Assembly (NCBI RefSeq): GCF_900112185.1
Contig: NZ_FOKP01000012.1
Span: forward strand, 62,001-126,000
Direction of reading: 5' to 3'
From: Allobosea sp. CRIB-10
Lineage (GTDB): Bacteria > Pseudomonadota > Alphaproteobacteria > Rhizobiales > Beijerinckiaceae
DNA length: 64,000 bases
Position numbers and translations under genes: made by a program. The notes under the pieces were generated by a model. It saw only the letters and a list, made by a program, of their open reading frames with translations. It ran no database searches and was not told the DNA's origin. Shown here in pieces: positions 51,810 to 60,608 of the stretch. Each line of letters begins with the position of its first letter. Within the stretch, counting starts at the first letter, position 1.

Positions 51810-52142
51810 CTAGCTGTGGTTAAGGAGGATCGTCAGAAGGAGAGAGGAATCCTCGATACCCTCCAAGGAGTGAATCTCGCCGCCGGCGAGATAAACCCAT
51901 TCTCCGGCACTCAATAGGACCGGCCTATCTCTGAGGCCGAGCGAGATGCACCCTTCGAGGCAATGCAGCATGATATTGCCCGGCACCTTATGCGGCGGGA
52001 TTTTCGTTCCGGCTAGGACGACCAGCCGGACGGCCTCAAAATGTTTGGACTTGATGATCGCCGCCGTTTTGGCGAATTTCAAATTGGTACCGAACGGCCG
52101 CAAATCGACGACCTCTCCCGGTTTCGCGTGCTGCAATGCCAC
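51810..52142 (-). CDS. single-domain cupin protein
   Basis: A 110-residue cupin from a GTG start preceded by GAGGG. Beta-barrel motifs: RLVVLAGTKIPPHKVPGNIMLHCLEG (metal-ligand His region, motif 1) and AGEWVYLAGGEIHSLEGIEDSSLLLTI (motif 2). Small cupins of this kind often sit beside FNR/NsrR-controlled nitrogen-oxide and oxidase genes, but the ligand is unknown. The upstream DNA is an IS5 remnant, so its native promoter may have been changed. Confidence 0.75.
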   Translation of the reverse strand: MALQHAKPGEVVDLRPFGTNLKFAKTAAIIKSKHFEAVRLVVLAGTKIPPHKVPGNIMLHCLEGCISLGLRDRPVLLSAGEWVYLAGGEIHSLEGIEDSSLLLTILLNHS

Positions 52143-52189
52143 GGTACCCTCGCTCTGTTGTTGTTCAAGACCGTCCCGTTTGCGACGAT

Positions 52190-52537
52190 CGCGGCCGCCC
52201 GATGCTCTCGGAAGGCCAGATGAGCGACCATCAGGGCGCAAGCCTCATGCCCGCAGCCCTGCCGCCAACCAAGCCCCTCATCGCCGACCGCGGCTATGAT
52301 AGCGCCGCGTTCCGCTAGGCGCTGGTCGTTAAAGGCATCGAACCCTGCATTCCATCGAGCAGAAGCCGGAAAATCCCCTTCGCTTACGACCAGGCACTCT
52401 ATCGCCAGCGCCACAAGGTCGAGAACCTCTTCGCCAGGCTCAAGGGCTGGCGGCGCATCGGCACACGATACGACCGATACGCCCACACATTCTTCTCGGC
52501 CATCTGTATCGCAGCGACCGTCATCTTCTGGCTCTGA
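52190..52537 (+). mobile_element. IS5-family transposase remnant
   Basis: The frame reads GRPMLSEGQMSDHQGASLMP, then LIADRGYDSAAFR, an in-frame TAG (near 52316), then ALVVKGIEPCIPSSR and RQRHKVENLFARLKGWRRIGTRYDR to a final TGA. This is the C-terminal half of an IS5-type (IS427-like) transposase with its DRGYD and the N-E-R/K region. Internal stop and missing N-terminus make it inactive. Confidence 0.8.
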
Positions 52538-52553
52538 TCAAGGACTCCTAAGC

Positions 52554-52805
52554 CTAGTCCGTAGCTAGGGACTCAATCTTCGATACAATAAGTTCGAAGG
52601 TTTTCCTCTCCTCCAGCAGAGCCATATCTATGTCTCCATTCTTTAGTCCTCGCAGCATTCCCGCTTTAAATCTTGCGGCGGCTTCGACGCCTTCATGAGA
52701 GGAAATGTGTTTCATGGAGTAGCCAATACAAAGATATAACGCGTTCAGTGCGATTTTGATCTGCTCCATATTTGTGTCCGTTACACTTTCAATTTCCTCA
52801 GCCAT
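52554..52805 (-). CDS. 83-residue protein of unknown function
   Basis: Starts MAEEIESVTDTNMEQIKIAL with AAGGAG 8 nt upstream, a strong start. The protein is acidic and helical, with LYLCIGYSMKHISSHEGVEAAARFKAGMLRGL in the middle. Codon use is more AT-rich than its neighbours, hinting at a separate origin. No family recognised. It lies between an IS5 remnant and ccoS. Confidence 0.6.
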   Translation of the reverse strand: MAEEIESVTDTNMEQIKIALNALYLCIGYSMKHISSHEGVEAAARFKAGMLRGLKNGDIDMALLEERKTFELIVSKIESLATD

Positions 52806-52966
52806 TTTCTGCTCCTTAAAGCTGCTGCTCAAGCGGGCGCGATCCAGCTCCCCGTAGATGGAAATCCAACTCCGAATTCAACCGCCGACCAGCGAGGCTG
52901 TTCCGAAAATTGCCCTTAAGCGCAGAAAACGCAGATCCGACCTAAGGAGGTCATCGCCATCAGAAG

Positions 52967-53185
52967 CTAGGTTGCTCCGGAACCTTCCGATCGGTGATCG
53001 TTCTCGCGGCCATTCGACGAGTTGCTCGCGCCGGCGATCAGGTCGTTCTCTTCGTCGAGCAGAACGCGTGCGGCCGCGCCTTCGAGATCGTCGTACTGGC
53101 CGCTCCGTAATGACCAGAGAAAGGCTGCCAGTGCGGCTCCGCCAAGGACAAGCGCCAGAGGCACGAGGAAAACGAGGCTGCTCAT
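52967..53185 (-). CDS. ccoS: CcoS cbb3 oxidase maturation protein
   Basis: A 72-residue single-TM protein, MSSLVFLVPLALVLGGAALA, then the CcoS signature FLWSLRSGQYDDLEGAAARVL. CcoS is needed for haem b and copper insertion into CcoN. The tail beyond EENDL is longer than in most CcoS. It overlaps the ccoI stop by 4 nt and ends the operon. Confidence 0.92.
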   Translation of the reverse strand: MSSLVFLVPLALVLGGAALAAFLWSLRSGQYDDLEGAAARVLLDEENDLIAGASNSSNGRENDHRSEGSGAT

Positions 53186-55446
53186 CCGCCTGCCCGTAAG
53201 GTCGGAGCGAGAGCAATCAAATCTGGCTGCGCATCGCGCGGTCGAGAGCGCCTGCCCGCGTCAAGGCGCAGTGCGTTCGCAACGACGAGGATCGAGGACA
53301 GCGACATTGCCAACGCGGCGATCAGGGGCGTGACGTGGCCCGCGATCGCGATCGGAAGCGCGATGGCGTTGTAGGTAATTGCGAGTGCGAAGTTCTGCCG
53401 GACCAGCCGGCCGGCGTGACGCGATACGGCAATCGCCATTGGGACCGCATCAAGCCCTTCGCGCAGGAAAACGAAATCCGCCGCATTGCGACTAAGGTCC
53501 GCTGCCGACGCTGGCGCCATCGAGACGTGGGCAGCGGCCAATGCGGGCACGTCATTTAGCCCGTCCCCGACCATCAGCACCTTCCGGCCCTCCGCGGTCA
53601 ACGCAGCGAGCCGCTCGACCTTTTGCGCTGGCAGCAAACTCGCAGCGACAGAGTCGATCCCGAGCTTTCTCGCCATGGCCTGCACAGCGTCTGGGGCATC
53701 GCCGGAAAGCAAGCTGACGTCCAACCCTGCAGCGTGCAAGGCGCCGACGGCCGGCCTTGCCTGCGGTCGCATTGCCTCCTCAAATGCAAAACGGGCGAGG
53801 AAGTCGCCGTCGCAGCTCAGCACCGTGCCGCTCTCTGCAGTCTGTGTCGGGGCTATTTCTATTGAGAGCGCCCATTCAGCCCGCCCGAGCCGAAAAAGGC
53901 GATCCAGAAGCCTGGCTTCGATACCGAGCCCCGGGTATTCACTCACCTCCGATAAAACCAGATCGCCCGCCGGCACCGCATCGGCAATCGCCCGCGACAG
54001 GGGATGATTGGAGCGGCGTGCAACTTCCGCCGCAATCGCCAGCATGTCCGGCGCGACATCCTTGCCATTGACGAGACGCGGCTGGCCTAGGGTCAGAGTT
54101 CCGGTTTTGTCGAAGGCCACGGCATCGATCTCAGCCATGCGCTCGATCGCCGAACCGTCCTTGACCATGATGCCGTTCTCGAACAGCCGCCGCGATGCCA
54201 CCACCTGCACGATCGGCACGGCGAGCCCGAGTGCGCAGGGGCAGGTTATGATCAGAACGGCGATGGCGACTGTGATCGCCTGGTGCCACTCCCCGACCAA
54301 CGCCATCCAGCCGAGAAAGGTCAGGCAGGCGGTGGCGTGGACGACTGGCGAGTAAAGCGTTGCGGCGCGATCGGCGATGCGACGGTAGCGGGCGCGCCCG
54401 CCTTCAGCGGCTTCCATCAGCCTGACCATCTCGGCAAGGAAGGAGCTGTCCGCCCGTGCGGAGGCAATGATGACGAGTGCGCCGGAAAGATTGAGCGTAC
54501 CGGCCTGCACCGCGGCGCCGAGTTCGACGCGGCGGGGCGCGCTCTCGCCGGTGACGATGGCGCAATCAAGCTCGGAAACCCCGTCCTCGACCACGCCATC
54601 GACGGGGACACGCTCGCCCGCAGTGAGCGCGATGCGCATGCCGGGTTCGATCTCGTTGACCGGAAGATAGTCGCGGCCGCCGTCGGCGCGCAGCACCGTG
54701 GCACCGCGCGGTGCCAGGCGCATGAGACCGCGCACGGCGGCGCGCGCCCTTTCCCGCATCACATGTTCGAGGGTGCGTCCGATCAGCAGAAAGAAGATCA
54801 GCGAGGTCGCGGCTTCGAAATAGGCATGCGGACCGTCATGGACCGTGTCGTAGAGGCTGAGGCCGAAGGCGAGGGTGATGCCGATCGAGATCGGTACGTC
54901 CATGTTGGTTCGGCCATGCCGCAGCGCCGACCAGGCCGAGGCGAAGAAGACCTGGCCTGAATAAAGCAGGCAGGGCAGCGCCAGCGCCGCCGAGATCCAG
55001 TGGAAGGCGGCGCGCGTCTCCGGCTCGGCGCCAGACCAGACCGAGACCGAGAGGATCATGATGTTCATCGAACAGAAGCCGGCGACCGCGAGGGCCCGGA
55101 TCAGCCGTGAGAATTCCGGATCCCGGACATCGGCGTCGATCTCGAAGAGATGGGCCGGATAGCCGAGGTGGGCCATGGCGCCCAGCAGGTCGGGTGGCGC
55201 CTCGCCGCGCCACTTCACCGCCACCCGCCGGGTCGAGAGGTTGACCCGGACATGTGCGACGCCGGCAAGCTTTGCTAGCCCGCTCTCGATGGCGTGGATG
55301 CAAGCGGCGCAATGGACGCCGGGCGCCGCCAGATCGGTCTGAAGGAGGCCGTCGCCGAGATACCGGCTCGCGAGCCGCATCTCCTCGCGCGAAGCCGCCG
55401 CCACCGTCTCGGCGTCGGCCGGCAGCGGCGTGGCGCAGCAGCTCAT
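53182..55446 (-). CDS. ccoI: CcoI/FixI copper P1B-type ATPase
   Basis: A 754-residue P-type ATPase exporting copper for cbb3 oxidase assembly. An N-terminal HMA domain holds GVHCAACIHAIE (Cys about 46 and 49). Further motifs: the membrane metal site TCPCALGLAVP, phosphorylation loop FDKTGTLTLGQPR, the HP region RRSNHPLSRAI and hinge MVGDGLNDVPAL. It overlaps ccoS and the DUF2189 gene by 4 nt on each side. The assignment is secure. Confidence 0.96.
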   Translation of the reverse strand: MSCCATPLPADAETVAAASREEMRLASRYLGDGLLQTDLAAPGVHCAACIHAIESGLAKLAGVAHVRVNLSTRRVAVKWRGEAPPDLLGAMAHLGYPAHLFEIDADVRDPEFSRLIRALAVAGFCSMNIMILSVSVWSGAEPETRAAFHWISAALALPCLLYSGQVFFASAWSALRHGRTNMDVPISIGITLAFGLSLYDTVHDGPHAYFEAATSLIFFLLIGRTLEHVMRERARAAVRGLMRLAPRGATVLRADGGRDYLPVNEIEPGMRIALTAGERVPVDGVVEDGVSELDCAIVTGESAPRRVELGAAVQAGTLNLSGALVIIASARADSSFLAEMVRLMEAAEGGRARYRRIADRAATLYSPVVHATACLTFLGWMALVGEWHQAITVAIAVLIITCPCALGLAVPIVQVVASRRLFENGIMVKDGSAIERMAEIDAVAFDKTGTLTLGQPRLVNGKDVAPDMLAIAAEVARRSNHPLSRAIADAVPAGDLVLSEVSEYPGLGIEARLLDRLFRLGRAEWALSIEIAPTQTAESGTVLSCDGDFLARFAFEEAMRPQARPAVGALHAAGLDVSLLSGDAPDAVQAMARKLGIDSVAASLLPAQKVERLAALTAEGRKVLMVGDGLNDVPALAAAHVSMAPASAADLSRNAADFVFLREGLDAVPMAIAVSRHAGRLVRQNFALAITYNAIALPIAIAGHVTPLIAALAMSLSSILVVANALRLDAGRRSRPRDAQPDLIALAPTLRAGG

Positions 55447-56228
55447 TTGATGGCCCGGTAGCTGTGCCAGGTAGCGTGTCCCAGCAACGGGAAGACGACG
55501 ATCAGGCCGATCAGCCCCGTCGCCATGCTCGCGAGGATCAGAGCCAGCACGATCGCGCCCCAGGCCAGCATCACGGGCAGGTTATTCCAGACCAGCGAGA
55601 TGCTGGTTCCCATCGCCGTGAAGGCATCGACCCTTTCATCGAGCAGCATCGGGATAGCAAAGGTGCTGATGGCGAAGGAGAAGGCGGCGAAGATGCCGCC
55701 GGCCACCGTGCCGACCAGCAGCATGCCCCATCCGACCGGCGTCGTCAGCAGCATGGTGACGACTTCTCCGAACCCCGGAAACGGCCGCAGGCCGAAGAAC
55801 AGTGCGTAGATGATCACCGCGGCGCGCATCCAGACCAGCATCAGCAGGCACAACAGCGCGCCCGTGAACCAGACCTGGGCGCCAGAGGCCGCGCGCACGA
55901 AGATCATGCCGGCAAGGCTCACGCGCCGGCCGGCTTCGAGGGCGCGGCTCTTCTGATAGAGGCCGATCGCGATAAGTGGGCCGACCACCAGGAAGCCGGC
56001 CAGGGCAGGAAACAGGATGTAGTCGAGTTCCAGCCGGAACAGACCCCAGACAATGAACAGCGAGACGGCGAAGATGGCGAAGCCGTAGATCAAGCTCGGC
56101 GCCGGGCTCGTCCACAGGTCTCGCCAGCCGCTCGCCAGCCAGTCGAACGCTGCGCGTGCCGGCAGGTTGCGGCGGCGCTGCAGGTAGAGAGGGAGTGGGA
56201 TGTCCCCGTCGGATTCGGTCGTGCCCAT
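55443..56228 (-). CDS. DUF2189 membrane protein in cbb3 operon
   Basis: A 261-residue polytopic protein of the DUF2189 type. After a soluble N-terminus (MGTTESDGDIPLPLYLQRRR) there are about six TM helices, with the conserved FVVGPLIAIGLYQKSRALEAG-like loop. It lies where ccoG/ccoH usually sit in cbb3 gene sets and is translationally coupled to ccoI, so an assembly or regulatory role is likely but unproven. A longer upstream frame was rejected because it overlaps the next gene. Confidence 0.85.
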   Translation of the reverse strand: MGTTESDGDIPLPLYLQRRRNLPARAAFDWLASGWRDLWTSPAPSLIYGFAIFAVSLFIVWGLFRLELDYILFPALAGFLVVGPLIAIGLYQKSRALEAGRRVSLAGMIFVRAASGAQVWFTGALLCLLMLVWMRAAVIIYALFFGLRPFPGFGEVVTMLLTTPVGWGMLLVGTVAGGIFAAFSFAISTFAIPMLLDERVDAFTAMGTSISLVWNNLPVMLAWGAIVLALILASMATGLIGLIVVFPLLGHATWHSYRAIK

Positions 56229-56241
56229 GCCGTCACTCCCT

Positions 56242-56451
56242 TCAGCAGGCCGAGCGGGCGGCCCGGAACATACCGGAACCCGCTGCTTTCTCATGCGGCA
56301 CGCAATCGGGCTGCGACCCGACGGCGACATAGACCAGATGTGCATTGGCGAGGAGGAGCAGCGCCACGACGCCGGTCGCCAGCAGCCAGGCGAGGAGCCG
56401 CCCCTTCCTCTTGTGACTGCTGCCGGGGGCGCGATCGGCCGGGGCGCTCAT
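56242..56451 (-). CDS. 69-residue single-TM protein in cbb3 operon
   Basis: A short protein with a basic N-terminus, one TM helix (LLAWLLATGVVALLLLANAH) and a periplasmic or cytoplasmic tail with VGSQPDCVPHEK and a final Cys. No named family; it is not a normal FixH/CcoH, which is about 150 residues. It overlaps the ccoP stop by 4 nt. Coupling to the oxidase genes suggests a role in the complex. Confidence 0.75.
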   Translation of the reverse strand: MSAPADRAPGSSHKRKGRLLAWLLATGVVALLLLANAHLVYVAVGSQPDCVPHEKAAGSGMFRAARSAC

Positions 56452-57326
56452 CGCGCACCCTCCTTGAGCGTGCCGACATAGAGCGCGAGCAGCTTAATCT
56501 CGGCCGCGGACAACCGGCCCTCCCAATGTGGCATGTGCCCCTGACGTCCCGAATGGATGCTGGCGTAGACGGACTGCGCGTCGCCGCCATAGGTCCAAAC
56601 GGTGTCGGTCAGGTCGGGTGCGCCGAGATCGCGCATGCCCTTGCCCTCCGTTCCGTGGCAAGCGACGCAATTCGCGGCGAAGACCTCTTTGCCGGCCGGC
56701 AGGCGCGCCTGCTCGGCTTCCAACAGCGTTTGCCCCGAGAGCGAGCGGGCGTAGGCGGTAACAGCAAGCACCTGGGCGCGGTCGAGCACGCCGTCGCGCC
56801 CGAAGGCCAACATCTGCGCGGCGCGCGTATCCTTGCTCGTCGAATTGATGCCGACGCGGATCGTCTGCGCGATGGTTTCGGGGTCGCCGCCCCAGAGCCA
56901 GGCGCCGGAGGCGAGATTGGGATAGCCCGGCCCGCCCTTGCCGTCGGTGCCGTGGCAGACGCCGCAATTGTCAGCGAAGAGGGTGCGACCCGTGTCACGA
57001 ACATGACGCATCAGCGCCGGATCGGCGGCGATCTCGGCGAAGGAGGTCTGCTCGATCCGGCTCGTCCAGCTCGCGCGCTCCGCCGCCGCCTCCTGCACCT
57101 GCTGCGTCACGACCTGACGCTGGTCGATGCCCAGCAGCCCCTTGGTGTAGGTCCAACCCAGTGGCCAGGCCGGCATCAGCAGCCAGTAGCCGATCGCGAA
57201 CAGCGTCGCGGCCGCGAGGAAGAACAGGACTACGCGCGGGACCGGCGTGTCCAGCTCCTCGATTCCGTTCCATTCATGGCCGGTCGTCATCCGCCCCGTG
57301 ACGGGATCGCGTTCAGCATGGTCCAT
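56448..57326 (-). CDS. ccoP: CcoP di-haem cytochrome c subunit
   Basis: A 292-residue membrane-anchored di-haem subunit. It has an N-terminal TM at about 32-51 and CXXCH haem sites DNCGVCHG (about 121-125) and ANCVACHG (about 220-224), each in a cytochrome c domain. CcoP passes electrons from cytochrome c to CcoO and CcoN. It starts 3 nt after ccoQ. Typical length. Confidence 0.96.
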   Translation of the reverse strand: MDHAERDPVTGRMTTGHEWNGIEELDTPVPRVVLFFLAAATLFAIGYWLLMPAWPLGWTYTKGLLGIDQRQVVTQQVQEAAAERASWTSRIEQTSFAEIAADPALMRHVRDTGRTLFADNCGVCHGTDGKGGPGYPNLASGAWLWGGDPETIAQTIRVGINSTSKDTRAAQMLAFGRDGVLDRAQVLAVTAYARSLSGQTLLEAEQARLPAGKEVFAANCVACHGTEGKGMRDLGAPDLTDTVWTYGGDAQSVYASIHSGRQGHMPHWEGRLSAAEIKLLALYVGTLKEGAR

Positions 57327-57329
57327 CGC

Positions 57330-57500
57330 TCAATCCCCCGGTCTGTCGTCCTTGTCGAGAATGCTCTTCTTGGCGCGGTCGAAGCGCTTTCGATTCGAAG
57401 GCCAGAAGGCGTAGATCAGCACACCGATCGCGAGGGCGATCAGGTAGAACAGCCCCCAGCTCTTGGCGAAGGCGACCAGCGTCTGGTGATCGAGGCCCAT
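57330..57500 (-). CDS. ccoQ: CcoQ small oxidase subunit
   Basis: A 56-residue protein from MGLDHQTLVAFAKSWGLFYL with one TM helix followed by the typical YAFWPSNRKRFDRAKKSIL tail. CcoQ stabilises the cbb3 complex. An upstream frame extension overlaps ccoO and is rejected. It has 4-nt spacing from ccoO. Confidence 0.92.
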   Translation of the reverse strand: MGLDHQTLVAFAKSWGLFYLIALAIGVLIYAFWPSNRKRFDRAKKSILDKDDRPGD

Positions 57501-57504
57501 CGGC

Positions 57505-58245
57505 TCATTTCCCCGTGGCGGCGGTCTGCTTGTGGGCGGCATCGGTCAGCTTGCCGAGCACCTGCAGATAGGCGACCAGCGCGTCCATCTCCGTCAGGCG
57601 CCCGGGCTCACCGTCGAAGGCGCGGACATTTGTCGCCTCGCCATAGCGCTCGCCGACGCCACCGGCATAGGGGCTGTCGGGACTGGCCTGGCCATAGGCG
57701 TCGGCACTGGCATTGGCGATCTGGGTTTCGGTATAGGGCACGCCGAGCTTGCGTTGAGCTGCGAGGTGCTGGCCAAGGTCGGCCGTGTTGAGCTCGGTGC
57801 GCATGAGCCAGCCATATTTCGGCATGACCGATTGCGGGACGACGGCGCGTGGATTGATCAGATGCGCGACATGCCATTGGTCGGAATACTTGCCGCCCAC
57901 CCTGGCGAGGTCCGGGCCTGTGCGCTTGGAGCCCCACAGCATCGGCTTGTCGTATTGAGATTCGACCGCCAGTGAATAGGGCCCGTAGCGCTCGACCTCG
58001 TCGCGCAGGGTGCGGATCATCTGGCTATGGCAGGCATAGCAGCCTTCGCGAATGTAGATGTTACGTCCGGCCGTTTCGAGCGGCGTATAGACGCGCATGT
58101 CGGGCGCCTTCTCGACCGTCTCCTGGATGGTGAAGAGCGGGGCGATCTCGACGAAGCCGCCGATCGCGGAGACGCCGATGATAGCGAGCACGAAACCGAT
58201 GGCGCTGCGTTCGAGCTTGCGGTGGAAATTCGGCATGGCGCTCAC
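57505..58245 (-). CDS. ccoO: CcoO mono-haem cytochrome c subunit
   Basis: A 246-residue subunit with an N-terminal membrane anchor (about 14-34) and the haem site REGCYACHSQMIR (Cys 69, Cys 72 and His 73). Conserved KRTGPDLARVGGKYSDQWHVAHLINPR and the late axial Met region VPQSVMPKYGWL are present. ATGA overlap with ccoN. Confidence 0.97.
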   Translation of the reverse strand: MSAMPNFHRKLERSAIGFVLAIIGVSAIGGFVEIAPLFTIQETVEKAPDMRVYTPLETAGRNIYIREGCYACHSQMIRTLRDEVERYGPYSLAVESQYDKPMLWGSKRTGPDLARVGGKYSDQWHVAHLINPRAVVPQSVMPKYGWLMRTELNTADLGQHLAAQRKLGVPYTETQIANASADAYGQASPDSPYAGGVGERYGEATNVRAFDGEPGRLTEMDALVAYLQVLGKLTDAAHKQTAATGK

Positions 58246-59891
58246 TCTCCCGGCTGCAGGGCTGTGCCGGCCGGTATGTCCGCCTCGGCGGCGTGCTCCG
58301 GGGCCTGCGAGCGCGCCATCCGGATCGTCATCCAGACATTGTAGGAGGCCACGATCGCGCCGATTAGGAACAACAGCCCGCCGACGGTGCGCGCGATGTA
58401 GTAGGGATGCATCGCGACAAGGCTGTCGATGAACGAATAGGCGAGGGTGCCGCTGTCGTTATAGGTGCGCCACATCAGGCCCTGGATGATGCCCGAGTTC
58501 CACATCGCGAAGACGTAGATGATGGTCCCCGACAGCGCGAGCCAGAAGTGGACCTCGACCAGCTTGGGCGAATAGATCTGCTTGACCTTCCACATCCACG
58601 GCACGAGCGCGTAGATCGAGCCGAAGGTGATCATCGCCACCCAGCCGAGCGCCCCGGCGTGGACATGGCCGACTGTCCAGTCGGTGTAGTGCGACAGCGA
58701 GTTGACGGCGCGGATCGCCATGAACGAACCCTCGAAGGTCGACAGGCCGTAGAAGACGGCGGCGACCATCATGAAGCGCAGCGTCGCATCGTCGCGGACC
58801 TTGTGCCAAGCGCCATTGAGCGTCGCGAGCGCGTTGCCGGCAGAGGCCCAGGACGGCACCAGCAGCACCACCGAGAAGGTCATGCCGAGTGTCTGCACCC
58901 ATTGCGGCAGGGCCGTGTAGTGCAAGTGGTGCGAGCCCGCCCACATGTACATGAAGGTGATGCCCCAGAAGCTGATGATCGACAGCCTGTAGGAGAAGAT
59001 CGGCCGCCCCGCCCGCTTTGGCAGGTAGTAGTACATCATCCCGAGGAAGCCGGCGGTCAGGAAGAAGGCGACGGCGTTGTGGCCGTACCACCACTGCACC
59101 ATCGCATCCTGGACGCCGGAATAGACCGTGTAGCTCTTGGCGCTGCCGAGCGAGATCGGGAGGGCGAGGTTGTTGACGATGTGCAGCACCGCCACGACCA
59201 GGATGAAGGCCATGTAGTACCAGTTAGCGACGTAGATGTGCGGTTCCTTGCGCCGCTGCAGCGTGCGGATGTAGATCAGAAAATAGGTCACCCAAACAAC
59301 GACCAGCCACAGGTCGGCGTACCATTCCGGCTCGGCATATTCTTTGGACTGGGTCAGTCCCATCAGATAGCCGCTGGCGGCGATCACGCAGAACAGGTTG
59401 TAGCCGATCAGCACGAACCACGGGCTGAACTGGTCGGGCAAGCGAGCCCGCGAGGTGCGCTGCAGGACATGGAAGGAGGTGGCGATCAGCGCATTGCCGC
59501 CGAAGCCGAAGATCACGCCCGAGGTATGGACCGGCCTGATCCTGCCGAAACTCGCCCAGCCCGCGTCGAAGGTCAGGTCCGGCCAGGCCAGCAGCGCCGC
59601 GACCCAGACGCCGAAGAACATGCCGACGACCGCCCAAGCAAGGGAGAGCACGATGCCGACCTTGGTCGGGTCGTCGTAATAGCGGGTCAGGCGCTCATCC
59701 GACGGCTCCGGCTCGAAATATTTCGACAGCACCAGGAATATGCCGCCAATCCCGAAGAGAAGGACGATGGCGCCGTGAACGCCCAGCAAGTCGTCGCGCC
59801 CGGCGATCGCCATCGCCAGGCCGCACAGGGCGAGCAGCAACGAGACTGCGATTGCGAGTTGGCGTTCCGCCAGGGTGAGCGCTGATATCAT
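58242..59891 (-). CDS. ccoN: CcoN catalytic subunit of cbb3 oxidase
   Basis: A 549-residue haem-copper oxidase subunit with about 12-14 TM helices. The low-spin haem ligand region is GRIRPVHTSGVIFGFGGNALIA. The binuclear centre region is WWYGHNAVAFFLTAGFLGMMYYYLPK with WAGSHHLHYT downstream, and the late His region is DWTVGHVHAGALGW. cbb3 oxidases respire at very low oxygen. It is the first oxidase gene, 4 nt after the membrane protein that heads the operon. Confidence 0.97.
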   Translation of the reverse strand: MISALTLAERQLAIAVSLLLALCGLAMAIAGRDDLLGVHGAIVLLFGIGGIFLVLSKYFEPEPSDERLTRYYDDPTKVGIVLSLAWAVVGMFFGVWVAALLAWPDLTFDAGWASFGRIRPVHTSGVIFGFGGNALIATSFHVLQRTSRARLPDQFSPWFVLIGYNLFCVIAASGYLMGLTQSKEYAEPEWYADLWLVVVWVTYFLIYIRTLQRRKEPHIYVANWYYMAFILVVAVLHIVNNLALPISLGSAKSYTVYSGVQDAMVQWWYGHNAVAFFLTAGFLGMMYYYLPKRAGRPIFSYRLSIISFWGITFMYMWAGSHHLHYTALPQWVQTLGMTFSVVLLVPSWASAGNALATLNGAWHKVRDDATLRFMMVAAVFYGLSTFEGSFMAIRAVNSLSHYTDWTVGHVHAGALGWVAMITFGSIYALVPWMWKVKQIYSPKLVEVHFWLALSGTIIYVFAMWNSGIIQGLMWRTYNDSGTLAYSFIDSLVAMHPYYIARTVGGLLFLIGAIVASYNVWMTIRMARSQAPEHAAEADIPAGTALQPGE

Positions 59892-59895
59892 CTGG

Positions 59896-60504
59896 TCAAT
59901 TCCCCTGGAAGCGGAGCGCCGCCGGATCGGACGGGAGTGAGGCGACAGATGCAGGAGCAGATCGGCCGCAACCGGCGTTTCGCCCAGAGAGGCTCCATAG
60001 CGCCTCGCCCGACAGTGTCAGCAGCGCCAGCGCCTTGGCAAGTTCCGCAACGACGTAAAGAAGGTGGTGGTTAGTGGGCGCCACCGCGCCCCCGGCGAGA
60101 ATTGCGGCGACGCGCGCATCCAGCGCCGGCAGCAGCCAGAGCGCCTGGACGAGCAGGACCAGCGTCAACGCTCCAAAACAGGACCAGCGCAGCAGGCGCG
60201 GCGGCGGCGATAGCAGGATGGCGACTACGATAGTCGCGGTGAACAGCCATTCCACCTTGGCGAGTAGCGCGAAGGTGACGCGCCCGACATCGAGCGCTAC
60301 CGGAAGAGCGAGCGAAACGGCCTCGAACTTGACCGGCGTCGCCAGAAACGAGACGCCGAGCAGCAGGCCGAGCCAGAGGATCGCCACAAATGGCAGGAAA
60401 AGCCTCTGAACGCCTCTGGCGGCCTCAATGCCTGGCTGAGGCACGGAACCGTCGTTCTGGAAGGGGCCACGGCTCGGCCCTAGGTTCCCATGCTGGTGAC
60501 TCAT
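59896..60504 (-). CDS. membrane protein heading the cbb3 operon
   Basis: A 202-residue protein with about four TM helices (about 35-55, 78-98, 108-125 and 140-160) and a GLLLGVSFLATPVKFEAVSL segment resembling DUF4149/TMEM205-type proteins. The ATG at MSHQHGNLG is used. Its position first in the operon, with an FNR/FixK box just upstream, means it is induced with the oxidase. Function unknown. Confidence 0.7.
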   Translation of the reverse strand: MSHQHGNLGPSRGPFQNDGSVPQPGIEAARGVQRLFLPFVAILWLGLLLGVSFLATPVKFEAVSLALPVALDVGRVTFALLAKVEWLFTATIVVAILLSPPPRLLRWSCFGALTLVLLVQALWLLPALDARVAAILAGGAVAPTNHHLLYVVAELAKALALLTLSGEALWSLSGRNAGCGRSAPASVASLPSDPAALRFQGN

Positions 60505-60538
60505 GATGAGAGTATCGAGCCGGAGGCGCATTCAAACA

Positions 60539-60552
60539 TTGATTTGGATCAG
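60539..60552 (-). promoter_or_regulatory. FNR/FixK-type anaerobox upstream of cbb3 operon
   Basis: TTGATTTGGATCAG matches TTGAT-N4-ATCAR. Its centre is about 41 nt from the ATG at 60504. A GATACT -10-like element lies on the minus strand at 60511-60516. This is the classical class II activator arrangement for low-oxygen induction. Confidence 0.85.
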
Positions 60553-60608
60553 AGCCCGGTTGATCGAGCCGTGCCAGGCTTATGCGGAGCACCTTCTGTC
60601 ATTCCCGG

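Noticed and set aside
55254..57791. 845-codon plus-strand frame opposite ccoI-ccoO
   Set aside because: It is a shadow spanning five well-supported minus-strand genes; Arg/Gln/Asp/Gly-rich with no motifs.
58407..59885. 492-codon plus-strand frame opposite ccoN
   Set aside because: Antisense shadow of a clearly identified oxidase subunit.
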